Shown here piece after piece: positions 1 through 8,526 of a DNA stretch of 64,000 bases (position 1 is its first letter; each line of letters starts with the position of its first letter). Origin of the DNA: Oceanospirillaceae bacterium (GTDB taxonomy: Bacteria; Pseudomonadota; Gammaproteobacteria; Pseudomonadales; Litoribrevibacteraceae); NCBI GenBank assembly GCA_015665455.1, contig JADFAD010000012.1, positions 1 to 64,000 on the forward strand. The letters run 5' to 3'. The position numbers and the translations under genes are program-made. Below the pieces are notes generated by a model, which did no database searches, was not told the DNA's origin, and saw only the letters and a program-made list of their open reading frames with translations.

Positions 1-63
1 GGTCACATTGCTCTAGAAAACTTAAATGTTTCTGGAACAGAGATGGTAATTTACGGTCACTAA
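1..63 (+). CDS. C-terminal end of an unidentified protein (partial)
   Basis: An open frame enters from the left edge in frame 1 and ends at the TAA at 61-63, giving a 20-residue tail that ends in Val-Ile-Tyr-Gly-His. It is followed 27 bases later by a strong hairpin terminator, which supports it being the real end of a forward gene. Too little is present to name a family. Confidence 0.6.
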   Translation, partial: GHIALENLNVSGTEMVIYGH

Positions 64-90
64 TCTGATCTGTAAATCGTCAAGCTCAAT

Positions 91-118
91 AAAAGGCTGC
101 CTTCGGGTGGCCTTTTTT
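91..118 (+). terminator. Intrinsic terminator after the partial left-edge gene
   Basis: A GC-rich hairpin (AAAGGC..CC, loop TTCG, GG..GCCTTTT) is followed by a run of T. It closes the transcript entering from the left edge and separates it from the next gene. Confidence 0.8.
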
Positions 119-174
119 GTGTTTGGGATTGCGGGAGGAGAATTGTTTTGTAATGTTTTAAAGGAAGACATTGA

Positions 175-186
175 TTTTTTTTTTTT
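175..186 (+). repeat. Run of 12 T upstream of the 171-aa secreted protein
   Basis: Twelve consecutive T lie 54 bases before the ATG at 241, in the likely promoter region. Long homopolymers in such places are prone to slippage. That it changes expression is only an inference. Confidence 0.5.
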
Positions 187-240
187 AAATTAATAGAGTG
201 TTGCCTGATTATAAAAATAAAATGAACTTAAGGTGTTGTT

Positions 241-756
241 ATGCGTTATCTAGTCAAATTCTTTTTTCTGATCTTTATCTCCTCTGCTGTTAATGCCGCT
301 GATGTTATTACTGCGAATGTAGCTGAAAAAGATGTTAATAATATTTTTAGACGCGCTTTGATGGGGGCGGCAGCTCAGCTTGATAAGGCTGCGCAGGTGA
401 ACCCATTTGCTGTTGTTGTGAAGACTGATGGTAATATAGGCATCTTTGAATTACCCCAAGATAGTAAAAAAAATAAAGACCTGACTGTTGATGAACGTGT
501 TGCTCATATTCGCAGCCTATTACAGGGTGCGGCTGGAACACAATCCATTCGAGGCTACTGTCAAGTGATGTATATTGTTGTAAATCAAGATGGTATTGAT
601 TCTCACGGTTTGTCGTTTGAGATTGAGCATGAAGTTGGTGTAAGTATGCAGCGGTTTGTGCCTGTAGAGGTTAATGAAGATACGGGTAAAATTCATTTGA
701 TAATTGAAAAGATAATTACAAATAATAAGCCTAAGGTTGTTTTTGCTGAAAAATAG
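241..756 (+). CDS. Secreted protein of unknown function, 171 aa
   Basis: I do not recognise the family. Residues 1-19 form a clear Sec signal peptide: Arg/Lys start, a Phe/Leu/Ile core, and an Ala-x-Ala-type end at VNAA. The mature part of about 150 residues is a mixed alpha/beta-looking soluble domain with one Cys near residue 105 and no lipobox or membrane segment, so a periplasmic or secreted product is expected. It is monocistronic: a terminator precedes it (91-118) and another follows the stop by 13 bases (770-797). A T12 run lies in its upstream region. The ATG is the first possible start and directly precedes the signal peptide. The lack of a family name is a limit of reading by eye. 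Confidence 0.8.
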   Translation: MRYLVKFFFLIFISSAVNAADVITANVAEKDVNNIFRRALMGAAAQLDKAAQVNPFAVVVKTDGNIGIFELPQDSKKNKDLTVDERVAHIRSLLQGAAGTQSIRGYCQVMYIVVNQDGIDSHGLSFEIEHEVGVSMQRFVPVEVNEDTGKIHLIIEKIITNNKPKVVFAEK

Positions 757-769
757 TAGTTTCTCAATT

Positions 770-797
770 AAAAAGGGCATTTGTAGCCCTTTTTTTG
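770..797 (+). terminator. Intrinsic terminator after the 171-aa gene
   Basis: AAAAAGGGC pairs with GCCCTTTTT across a short loop and runs into a T tract. It isolates the preceding gene from the Fap-like operon. Confidence 0.85.
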
Positions 798-836
798 TAT
801 TAGTTCGTGACAGTGTTCAAAAATGTGAAACGATTA

Positions 837-867
837 GTACAAATAATGGTACAAACTGTACTATAGT
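837..867 (+). promoter_or_regulatory. Candidate promoter/operator with three GTAC repeats
   Basis: GTACAAA occurs at 837-843 and again at 849-855, followed by GTAC at 858-861. A -10-like TATAGT lies at 862-867, 35 bases before the ATG at 902. This is the only structured stretch between the terminator at 770-797 and the first gene of the operon, so it is the likely control region. No known regulator was matched. Confidence 0.35.
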
Positions 868-901
868 TGTTCTGTGTCCATCATTATAAAAAGTATAAAA
901 A

Positions 902-1744
902 ATGATAGTTACATTATTAGGTTCCCTTGTAGTTGTATTTGGTCTTTTCCATGTAACCAACGTTGAAGAAAAGCCAAGAGATATTGTTTACTTTGAGCAA
1001 TCAGGTAATCAATATATTCCTTCTTTTCGTGATGAAGCTACTGTAGAGCCCTTGGCGGCTCAGAAGTTTAAAAACATTGTGCGACAGGCGTATGATTACA
1101 GTTGTGGATCTGCGGCGTTGACGACTTTACTTGACTATTATTTAGGCCGTAACTTTCAAGAGCGCCATGTCATGGAGGGTCTTCTTGAGTATGGTGAAAC
1201 AGAGAAGATTGTTGAGCGAAGAGGCTTTTCTCTACTTGATATGAAGCGTCTTGTAACCGCTCTTGGTCATCCAGCTGGAGGATTTAAGGCTACGGTTGAT
1301 GATTTGGTTGAGCTTGAACATCCTGCTATCGTGCCAATTGAATATGCAGGCTTCAAACATTTTGTGATTGTGCGAGATGTCATTGATGGACGTGTATTTA
1401 TTGCTGATCCATCCGTAGGAAATATAACTTTTTCTTTGAAACGATTTGAGGAAGTTTGGGATAGAAACGTTCTGTTTATTGTGTTTCCTGGTGATAAGAA
1501 ACCTTTGAATGCTCTGGCTATTAAGGATGAAGACTTAAGATATATTGATGAGTCAACTCTTCAGGTTACTGCATTTCATGAGAATCCTCAGTTTATTACT
1601 ACAATGGAGCACATGACTACTACCGAGTTGGGGGGTGTTCAGGAGTATAGGGTATCTGTTACATCATCAGATGGAACAACTTCATTACTTGAATTTGATC
1701 AGAACCCGCCTGGGGAAAACCGAATTTATTTTAAACGACAATAA
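902..1744 (+). CDS. FapD-like peptidase C39 family protein
   Basis: C39 proteins are papain-like cysteine peptidases. FapD of the Pseudomonas functional-amyloid operon is a stand-alone member needed for amyloid secretion. Residues 3-17 form an N-terminal membrane anchor or signal. The C39 core spans about 55-195 with the expected residues: Gln62 (oxyanion), Cys68 in a YSCGSAAL motif, His153 in FKHFVIV, and Asp169 in IADPSVGN. A FSLLDMKR stretch (109-116) is typical of FapD-like proteins. The last 85 residues lie outside the core and are unassigned. No ABC transporter domains are fused, unlike bacteriocin exporters. The next gene, a FapF-like barrel, follows closely, so both probably act in export or processing of a surface protein. 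There is no obvious ribosome site before this ATG, but no better start fits the hydrophobic N terminus. Confidence 0.8.
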   Translation: MIVTLLGSLVVVFGLFHVTNVEEKPRDIVYFEQSGNQYIPSFRDEATVEPLAAQKFKNIVRQAYDYSCGSAALTTLLDYYLGRNFQERHVMEGLLEYGETEKIVERRGFSLLDMKRLVTALGHPAGGFKATVDDLVELEHPAIVPIEYAGFKHFVIVRDVIDGRVFIADPSVGNITFSLKRFEEVWDRNVLFIVFPGDKKPLNALAIKDEDLRYIDESTLQVTAFHENPQFITTMEHMTTTELGGVQEYRVSVTSSDGTTSLLEFDQNPPGENRIYFKRQ

Positions 1745-1773
1745 CAATAATGAAAGATCGGAAGATAAATATG

Positions 1774-2862
1774 TATATACCTAAGGGAATGAATTGGATA
1801 GTGCCGTTTGTGGCTATGACTTTGGTTTCTCCTCTTTCTCTTGCTGAGAGCAAATCGGAGAAAAAAGCTGAAGCTCGAGACGCTCTCACAAAGCAAGACT
1901 CTGATGCAGATGCTAATAAGGCGCTTGAAGAAGTATTTGAAGCTGCAGAGAATAATTACTCTTTATTGAAGAAAGGTGGGAAATCTCTTAATTATAGTTT
2001 TAGTTATAGCTATTACGGCGACCAGGCCCTCGACCTTAATGTTGAGAACGGTGCTTTAAGATCTGCTGATGTGACTCCTTCTTCAAATCATTCATTTACT
2101 AATACATTTACTTTTGATTACGGGATACTTAATAATTTAACGGGTAGTATCTCCTTTCCTTTGGTCGCTAAGTTTGAAACTCAGGATGATGTTACTGGTT
2201 ACGGTATGGGTGATGTGTCTATGAGTCTGCGTTGGCAGCCATGGGCTGTTGTTCCTGGTGCAGCAAACAAGACCTTATTCGCTACATTTAGTACAGCAAC
2301 GGGTGATAGTCCTTACGACATTATTTCTGGTCGTGAGCTTTCTACTGGTAGTGGATATTATTCCATGGGCTTTGGTGGAAGTATTAACAAAGTTTTGGAT
2401 CCGGTGGTTCTGTTTGGTTCTTTAAGTTATACACATAACTTCGATGTGGAAGAGTTACATCAAGCACGAAATGGACGTCAATTAGAGAAGGTCCAGCCTG
2501 GAGACAGTTATTCTTTATCTGGTGGTTTTGCTTACTCCTTATCTTATGACGTTTCTTTAACCGCGTCAGTTCAGGGGTCTTTCACGGATAAAACGATTTT
2601 TGACTTTAACGACACCATTGAACGAACAACGATTGGTGAAGGTGACGATGCTCAAGAAGTCATTACTGTTCTGCAAAACAAAGCAACTATTGGGCAGCAG
2701 TTTAGTGGTGTGATGAGCTTTGCGTTGGGAGTTCGTGTTAGTCCTACTACGATTATTAATGTTAATACCGGTTTTGGATTAACGGAGGACTCGCCCGATA
2801 TGTTGGTTGGATTTAGTATGCCATTGGATATATCTGGATTGAAGTCGTTCGCAGACGAATAA
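1774..2862 (+). CDS. FapF-like outer-membrane beta-barrel protein
   Basis: FapF is the trimeric outer-membrane porin that exports amyloid subunits through a barrel gated by an N-terminal coiled coil. This protein has a signal peptide (ending near SLA-ES), a charged Lys/Glu/Ala-rich coiled-coil segment, then LEEVFEAAENNYSLLKKG leading into alternating beta strands typical of FapF and related transporter-like barrels (SFSYSYYG, HSFTNTFTFDYGILNNL, GVRVSPTTIINVNTGFGL). At about 362 residues it is a little shorter than FapF. I chose the ATG at 1774 because GGAAG lies 6 bases upstream; an ATG at 1750 is in frame but lacks a ribosome site. It follows the C39 gene almost directly. Naming rests on architecture and neighbour, not a search. 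Confidence 0.7.
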   Translation, partial: YIPKGMNWIVPFVAMTLVSPLSLAESKSEKKAEARDALTKQDSDADANKALEEVFEAAENNYSLLKKGGKSLNYSFSYSYYGDQALDLNVENGALRSADVTPSSNHSFTNTFTFDYGILNNLTGSISFPLVAKFETQDDVTGYGMGDVSMSLRWQPWAVVPGAANKTLFATFSTATGDSPYDIISGRELSTGSGYYSMGFGGSINKVLDPVVLFGSLSYTHNFDVEELHQARNGRQLEKVQPGDSYSLSGGFAYSLSYDVSLTASVQGSFTDKTIFDFNDTIERTTIGEGDDAQEVITVLQNKATIGQQFSGVMSFALGVRVSPTTIINVNTGFGLTEDSPDMLVGFSMPLDISGLKSFADE

Positions 2863-2905
2863 AAAAATAATAAAAATAGTTTATTTATTTTATTGGATAG
2901 CCTAA

Positions 2906-4513
2906 ATGAAAGCTTTAATGCGCTTAGTGCCTTTGATATCGGCAGTGGCTTTGTCGTGCCCTGTTTTTGTTTATGCTCAGATGGGCACGAACTTAACAAT
3001 CAGTTCTCATGCTCGTTCACAGGGCAACGCTGTAACTGCAAACCCTCAGGGTGTTGTGGAGTCTATACACTTTAACCCTGCAGGTTTATCTAAATTAGAT
3101 GGTAGGCAATTAGAATTAAGTATTACTAACGTGCTTATGCGCCAAAGTAATAAGTTCATTGCTCCTGATGATTACGATATTCTCGGGCTGGATGAAAATG
3201 ATGACCCTGTTGCAAACTCGAAGAGTGTAACTAGTACGTTAGCTTTCTATGCTCCTTCTATTGGTTACCAAGCTCCTAAATTACCTGCTGCTGCTTTGCC
3301 AAGTGCGGGCATCTCAATTCAACCTCCTGGTTCTAAATTTACCTTTGCGAACGGAGTTTATGCACCTTTTGTTTTTGGTTATAAGAGGGCTGGTAGCGAT
3401 CCAGGAGCATATCAAGGTGAAGAGTTGGCAATGACTCGATTGACTTACTTCTCACCTTCTATTGCATATCAATATAATGATGAGTTGTCGTTCGGTGCCT
3501 CATTTCAAACATCTTATCAGGCTCTTCATTTGCAAATGGATATGAGGACGCCAAACATTTTGGTTGCTATGGCGGATATTTTACAAGAAGCCTTTGGTTG
3601 TGAAGAGGGCGGGGGTGGCTCTGATCCATTGGCACCATTGATTACTCTATGTGGTGGTCGTGTTGGACCTTTTAGGCCGGCGGCAGAAATTACGGTTGAC
3701 CTCGAGGAACGCTTGTCTCCGTCATATAACTTAGGTGTTCTTTGGGAGCCTACGGATTGGTTTGCCTGGGGCGCTGTATTTCAAAGTGAATCTCAAATGA
3801 CATTGAGTGGTGAGTTTGAGATGGATTACACAGATGATTTTGCCGGTTTTTGGCAAACCTTTAACTCCTCTATTTTTGGTTCAATAACGGGTGCCATTTT
3901 TAATCTGCCTCGTGGTGTGGATAAAGAGATAGGCAGTGCTCGGATGGATTTGACATACCCTATGCATATCCAGACGGGTGTAAAGTTAAAACTTACTCCA
4001 CATCATACTTTCACGTTTGATGTAGGTTATGCAGATTATGATGAATGGGATGCGTTTGTATTGGAGTTTGATCGCAGCCTTGATATTACAGGTGCAGGTC
4101 AAATTCTTTCTCCACAAAACGTGACAAGTAATACAATTACCGTCCCCTTGGAATATCAAAGTGTTTGGTCTTGGGGGATTGGTTTTGAGCATCAAATAAC
4201 ATCACGAATAAGAACTCGCTTAGGTTATGAACCTCGAAAAAGCTCTATTCCTGACGACCGGAGAAATATCCTAGCGCCTTTAGGTGATGTTCACATGTTC
4301 AGTAGTGGTTTAGGTTACAGTTGGGATAAAGATACTGAGCTTAGTTTTGATATGACATTTCTACAATCAAAAGAATATATTCCGGCCAATACAAGTGATG
4401 GCCTTAATGAGCTAAGTGTAACTAACTTGGTATATAACCCCTATGCAGGTCTTGATGTCGAAACAAAGCTGACGCTCTTGTTTGCAGGTATGACTTTTAG
4501 GACAAAATTTTAA
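2906..4513 (+). CDS. OmpP1/FadL-family outer-membrane protein
   Basis: FadL-type proteins are 14-strand outer-membrane barrels that let hydrophobic molecules such as long-chain fatty acids pass. The N-terminal signal peptide (residues about 1-24, ending VYAQ) is followed by the family start pattern: an S-H-A-R-S-Q-G-N-A-V-T-A-N plug-like region and then FNPAGLSKLDG. Repeated amphipathic strands continue to a C-terminal aromatic residue (MTFRTKF), as in outer-membrane barrels. Its 535 residues are longer than E. coli FadL (446), partly from a Gly/acidic loop near 225-240. It sits between the FapF-like and thrombospondin-repeat genes in the same orientation with short gaps, so it is likely part of the same operon. 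Substrate unknown. Confidence 0.8.
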   Translation: MKALMRLVPLISAVALSCPVFVYAQMGTNLTISSHARSQGNAVTANPQGVVESIHFNPAGLSKLDGRQLELSITNVLMRQSNKFIAPDDYDILGLDENDDPVANSKSVTSTLAFYAPSIGYQAPKLPAAALPSAGISIQPPGSKFTFANGVYAPFVFGYKRAGSDPGAYQGEELAMTRLTYFSPSIAYQYNDELSFGASFQTSYQALHLQMDMRTPNILVAMADILQEAFGCEEGGGGSDPLAPLITLCGGRVGPFRPAAEITVDLEERLSPSYNLGVLWEPTDWFAWGAVFQSESQMTLSGEFEMDYTDDFAGFWQTFNSSIFGSITGAIFNLPRGVDKEIGSARMDLTYPMHIQTGVKLKLTPHHTFTFDVGYADYDEWDAFVLEFDRSLDITGAGQILSPQNVTSNTITVPLEYQSVWSWGIGFEHQITSRIRTRLGYEPRKSSIPDDRRNILAPLGDVHMFSSGLGYSWDKDTELSFDMTFLQSKEYIPANTSDGLNELSVTNLVYNPYAGLDVETKLTLLFAGMTFRTKF

Positions 4514-4522
4514 GGAGTCGTC

Positions 4523-7384
4523 ATGAAAAACTTGCTGTTTGTTTTTATTAGCCTGTTTATTTTTTCTCTTCAAGTGAGAGCTGCTGGTGTAATCATGGAG
4601 TTAGATACAACAGTAATCATTGATTCGTTTACTTATGCAGAGTCAGATCCAGACTTGATTACTAATCCTGTTGTATTTGATGTGGAAATTGATCTGATCG
4701 ATCCGTTTAAGAATTTAGTTGCGGTTAAGCCTGTAGGTGTTATAGGGACTTTGTCGGACTTGGATAGTGATGCTGATGGTTATTTAAATGCCGCAGAAGA
4801 CCTCATTGGGACAGAGAAAGACGATGCCGAAAGTAAGGGGGAGATCAAAGCGTTAAATTATGATCCAATAAAAAATTTTACTGAAGAAGAGACTCAGAAC
4901 CTGTTTTACATTCAACAAGGAGTAATAGGCGAGGGGCAGTCGGCGGACTGGGCGATCGTGGATATTAATCAAGAGGATGATTTGACTGAGTTTGTTCTAC
5001 AGGGAGAGAATAAACCTGAGGGGGATTTGTCTTTTGCTGCTTGGGTTCCAGAAGTAGAAGGGGATATATACTTCCAAGCGAGAGTAGTTGGAGAAGATGA
5101 TTGTTGTGAAGTGCTTATTACTCTGGATGAAAAGAATTACGGTGTTTTTGAATTTAAGGAAAGCCAGGGTTGGGTAAACTTTAGGGTCTTTTCAGGAAGT
5201 ATTTTAAACTCGAATGACTTCAATAGTTTATTTACTATTTCATTTGTTAATACATCTGGGGTTGAATCGAATAATGTGCTTCAGGTGAAGAATCTCTTTG
5301 CTGCTTCAACTACTTCGGATGTTGATTTAGATGGTTTGCCTGATAAAGAAGAGCTGTTGTTTGGATTGAATCCGGAAACTCCCTTTTTACAAGAGGGGGG
5401 CGAAAATACAGAGCCTACTCCTAACCTTTCAGAGGATGCTGACGCGGATTTCGATGGTGATAAGCTTACCAATATTGATGAGTTAAAGGGGGGGGAGAGT
5501 AATTGGACAGAAATAGATACTGATCATGATGGCAAGAATGATAATGAAGATGATTTACCTAGTAACCCTTTAGAAACAGTGGATACGGATAAGGACGGTA
5601 AGGGTAATAACGAAGATCTTGATGACGATAATGACAGTATCCCTGATGCAATTGAAGTTCTTTATGATTTCCTTGATCCTGAGGTCGCTTCAGATGGAAG
5701 TGATGACTTCGATTTAGATGGGGTTTCTAATGCAGTTGAATATAGAAATGGTACCAATCTGATTTTTGATGATTATGGGCCTTTAATTGTAGGGGTTCCT
5801 GAAAAGCTTAGAATCGAATCGACAGGTGCGTTAACTGGTGTTGATTTTAGTCAGGTTTTAGCAAGAGATGGTGAGGCCAGAACAGAGGTTCCTGTTTGGC
5901 AGTTGGGAGAGGCTAAAACATATTTTGAGCCCGGTGTTCATACAATTACATGGGTGACTTTTGATGGGCCTAATGATTTCGATGGTAACCCATCTGGTAA
6001 TAAAACAGAAAAAGAACAAACCATTACTGTTATTCCTTTAGTTAGTTTTAATTCTCCTTTATTACCTCTAGATGGGTCTTCCTCGGAGGGAGATATCTGT
6101 TTAGTTATGAATGGTGTATCTCTTACTTATCCGATTAATGTTGAATTGTCTATCAAGGGTAATGATGTAGAGTCAGAGACTCTTTCGATTGTGTTTAATG
6201 ATAATGAAGTTGAGGCTTGCTCTACAAATTATAACTTCTCAAACTTTAAGAACGGGGATGATATTGATGCTGTTATTTCAATTGAAGATGTTGATAAAGC
6301 TGCATTTCTAGGGAATGAAAAACAAGAGGTTGTGATTGATCTTGCTCAGACTCCTATATTGCATTTGACAGCCGCACAAAACGGTATACACACACGAACA
6401 TTTCTTAGTAGTGATGTTGGTAATGTATCGTTAGTGCTAAATATTGATAGTGACCATAGTTTTGATGATTTGATTATCGACTGGTCTGAGACAGATAATC
6501 GTTTGATTGACATTGACGGCTCAGCTAATAACTCAAGTTTTATTTTTGATCCGACAGGCTTAAATGAGGATACATATTTAGTTAAGGTTGGTGTCGTTCA
6601 GAATCAACTTGCTAGTTTGCCTGTGGTTTATGAAATGCTGATTAGGGTGATAAATAATTCAACGGATAAGTCATTTGTGCTTGAGGTTGATAGTGATTTT
6701 GATGGTATAAGCGATTCTAGTGAGCTTACTTCTCAAGAGAATACCGTTAGTTCAGCCAGTGGAGTAAGCCTGCTTACTCAGCAAGGATTAAGTGTGCAGC
6801 TCGGCGATGACGCTTTTAAAAATGGTAACTTTACGGCAGAAATGACATTGGATGATTTTATTAGGGTTAGTGGTTTAACCCCTGAAGGGACTATAGATGT
6901 TTCTTCGGTTATAAGCTTTGATGTGAGAGGGCTTTCTGTTGCTGGTAGCCAAGCTTTCATTGTTGTGAAGCTAGAAAAACCATTAGAGACCACGGCTGGT
7001 TATTATAAATTAAAAGACGGGGCATGGGTCTCTTTCGATGTGACGGGTCAAGATTACTACGCGTCTACGGCAAGTGTTTCTGGAATATGCCCTGACCCTT
7101 CTTCTCCTTTGTATAGAAAAGCCCTAACATTAAGTAAAGGTAACGACTGTATATTTTTAGCGATTACAGATGGTGGTCCGAATGATGATGATTTGCATGT
7201 GAATGGTGCAATTAAGGATCCTGGGGGAGTAGGAGATGCGCCTGTTGTTACTGCAAGTGAAGATGATTCGAATATTCGAGAGCCTGTAGAAAAAGCTGAA
7301 AGTGGCTCTTTGGGATATTTGATGGGGATGATACTTTTGGCTTTATGTTTCAACAAACTACGCACTAAAAAGAAGTTTGCTTAG
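4523..7384 (+). CDS. Large secreted thrombospondin type 3 repeat protein with choice-of-anchor U-like C terminus
   Basis: A 953-residue surface protein. It has a signal peptide (1-20, ending VRA-A), then several Asp-rich calcium-binding TSP3-type repeats of the DxDxDG form near residues 75-95, 265-285, 305-400 and again near 725. A middle beta-rich region (about 415-700) looks Ig-like. Near 860-915 is a stretch with AITDGGPNDDDLHVNG and DPGG, which matches the pattern I know as the choice-of-anchor U domain. The extreme C terminus has SGS-LG, a hydrophobic helix, and Arg/Lys residues, resembling GlyGly-CTERM sorting signals cut by rhombosortases. A ribosome site (TAAGGAG) precedes the ATG. 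It is probably the cargo or surface effector of the operon. The domain names are pattern-based. Confidence 0.75.
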   Translation: MKNLLFVFISLFIFSLQVRAAGVIMELDTTVIIDSFTYAESDPDLITNPVVFDVEIDLIDPFKNLVAVKPVGVIGTLSDLDSDADGYLNAAEDLIGTEKDDAESKGEIKALNYDPIKNFTEEETQNLFYIQQGVIGEGQSADWAIVDINQEDDLTEFVLQGENKPEGDLSFAAWVPEVEGDIYFQARVVGEDDCCEVLITLDEKNYGVFEFKESQGWVNFRVFSGSILNSNDFNSLFTISFVNTSGVESNNVLQVKNLFAASTTSDVDLDGLPDKEELLFGLNPETPFLQEGGENTEPTPNLSEDADADFDGDKLTNIDELKGGESNWTEIDTDHDGKNDNEDDLPSNPLETVDTDKDGKGNNEDLDDDNDSIPDAIEVLYDFLDPEVASDGSDDFDLDGVSNAVEYRNGTNLIFDDYGPLIVGVPEKLRIESTGALTGVDFSQVLARDGEARTEVPVWQLGEAKTYFEPGVHTITWVTFDGPNDFDGNPSGNKTEKEQTITVIPLVSFNSPLLPLDGSSSEGDICLVMNGVSLTYPINVELSIKGNDVESETLSIVFNDNEVEACSTNYNFSNFKNGDDIDAVISIEDVDKAAFLGNEKQEVVIDLAQTPILHLTAAQNGIHTRTFLSSDVGNVSLVLNIDSDHSFDDLIIDWSETDNRLIDIDGSANNSSFIFDPTGLNEDTYLVKVGVVQNQLASLPVVYEMLIRVINNSTDKSFVLEVDSDFDGISDSSELTSQENTVSSASGVSLLTQQGLSVQLGDDAFKNGNFTAEMTLDDFIRVSGLTPEGTIDVSSVISFDVRGLSVAGSQAFIVVKLEKPLETTAGYYKLKDGAWVSFDVTGQDYYASTASVSGICPDPSSPLYRKALTLSKGNDCIFLAITDGGPNDDDLHVNGAIKDPGGVGDAPVVTASEDDSNIREPVEKAESGSLGYLMGMILLALCFNKLRTKKKFA

Positions 7385-7386
7385 TT

Positions 7387-8526
7387 ATGTTTCGTTTATT
7401 GTTGAATCTGCGGTTTAGTTTCTTTATTAGTTTGTTGCTTTGTTCTGTAAATATTCAGGCAAAGCAATACTATACATGGATTGATAAGTCGGGTGATTTA
7501 CATAATAGCTTTTTAGAACGAGAGGCTATCACTCAAGGGGAGGTGGAGCGTTATAGGTCTATTTCTCTATCTGACTTTGTATCTGAAGATAATCGAATTG
7601 CAGGTGTTGGTCTACAAGTAAACCCTAAAGCTCCGAAAGAACAAAAAAGGAAATATTTTACTTGGGTAGAAGCTGATGGGAGAACTAATAATACAGAATA
7701 TGCATCAGTACCTCAGAAAGTTGAAAATAAGAAGATAGTTATCCAGGGCGGTGAGCTTGCTGATGATTTTATAGATGGTGACTTACTTGCTAAGAAAGGC
7801 TTTCTTCGTGATGGCTCTGAGAAGCCTTATTATACGTGGGTTGACCCTACTGGTCGCTTGATTACATCAGAGTATAAGCCAGGCCCTGACTATAGCTCTG
7901 TGTCTACTGCTGTCATAGATTATACTGATGGACAGGAATTCGTTTATAACGAAAGTGATGTTAACCAAATAGCTTCACTAGGCGCATTAGTGCCAGCTAT
8001 GAACGCAGAGCCTCAAACAGTTATTTCCGTTGATAAGAAACTTGTACTTAGGTTGCGGGAAGTTTGTTGTAATCAGATACCCGATTCTGAATTTTTATCG
8101 CTTAGTTCTTCGGGCTCTGTCTATGAAAAAATTACAAAACTATCGCCTAGTTATGAGTTTCCCACAGGGACTAGCCACTATCTTCCAATTAGTTTACCTG
8201 TATCTCAACAATCGTATGGTTTAAAGATCAAGAGCTTTGCACAGAAAGGTCTTTTTTATCCAGTGCTTCTTTTTCTAGATGAGGATAAGGAGCCACTTAG
8301 ATATGTAACTGATTCAGTTGTTGAGTATCATCCTGAAAGTTGGGATAGATATGCTTATTTAGAGGGGAGAATTCAAATTAAACCTTCTTCTAAAGAACGG
8401 TATGTTTTAATTTTTACAACTGAAAGTGACTTAGATCGTGTGATTGATCAGCATAAAAGCTACGCTTCTTTAAAGGGGCATGAGCACTCTAAGCTCGGTA
8501 ATCTAGAGGTAAGTTTGATATATTGA
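7387..8526 (+). CDS. MalM-like periplasmic protein with three N-terminal YTWVD-type repeats
   Basis: Signal peptide at 1-25 (ends IQAK). Three copies of an aromatic repeat follow: YYTWIDKSGDLHNSF (28-42), YFTWVEADGRTNNTEY (90-105) and YYTWVDPTGRLITSEY (148-163), resembling DUF4124-type segments. The C-terminal half (about 205-379), with RLREVCCNQI, a central Ile/Pro-rich beta region and ERYVLIFTTESDL, resembles MalM-family periplasmic proteins, whose molecular role is poorly defined. It starts 2 bases after the stop of the large TSP3-repeat gene, so the two are translationally linked. No terminator is evident directly after it. The MalM assignment is moderately sure; the repeats are seen directly. 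Confidence 0.65.
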   Translation: MFRLLLNLRFSFFISLLLCSVNIQAKQYYTWIDKSGDLHNSFLEREAITQGEVERYRSISLSDFVSEDNRIAGVGLQVNPKAPKEQKRKYFTWVEADGRTNNTEYASVPQKVENKKIVIQGGELADDFIDGDLLAKKGFLRDGSEKPYYTWVDPTGRLITSEYKPGPDYSSVSTAVIDYTDGQEFVYNESDVNQIASLGALVPAMNAEPQTVISVDKKLVLRLREVCCNQIPDSEFLSLSSSGSVYEKITKLSPSYEFPTGTSHYLPISLPVSQQSYGLKIKSFAQKGLFYPVLLFLDEDKEPLRYVTDSVVEYHPESWDRYAYLEGRIQIKPSSKERYVLIFTTESDLDRVIDQHKSYASLKGHEHSKLGNLEVSLIY

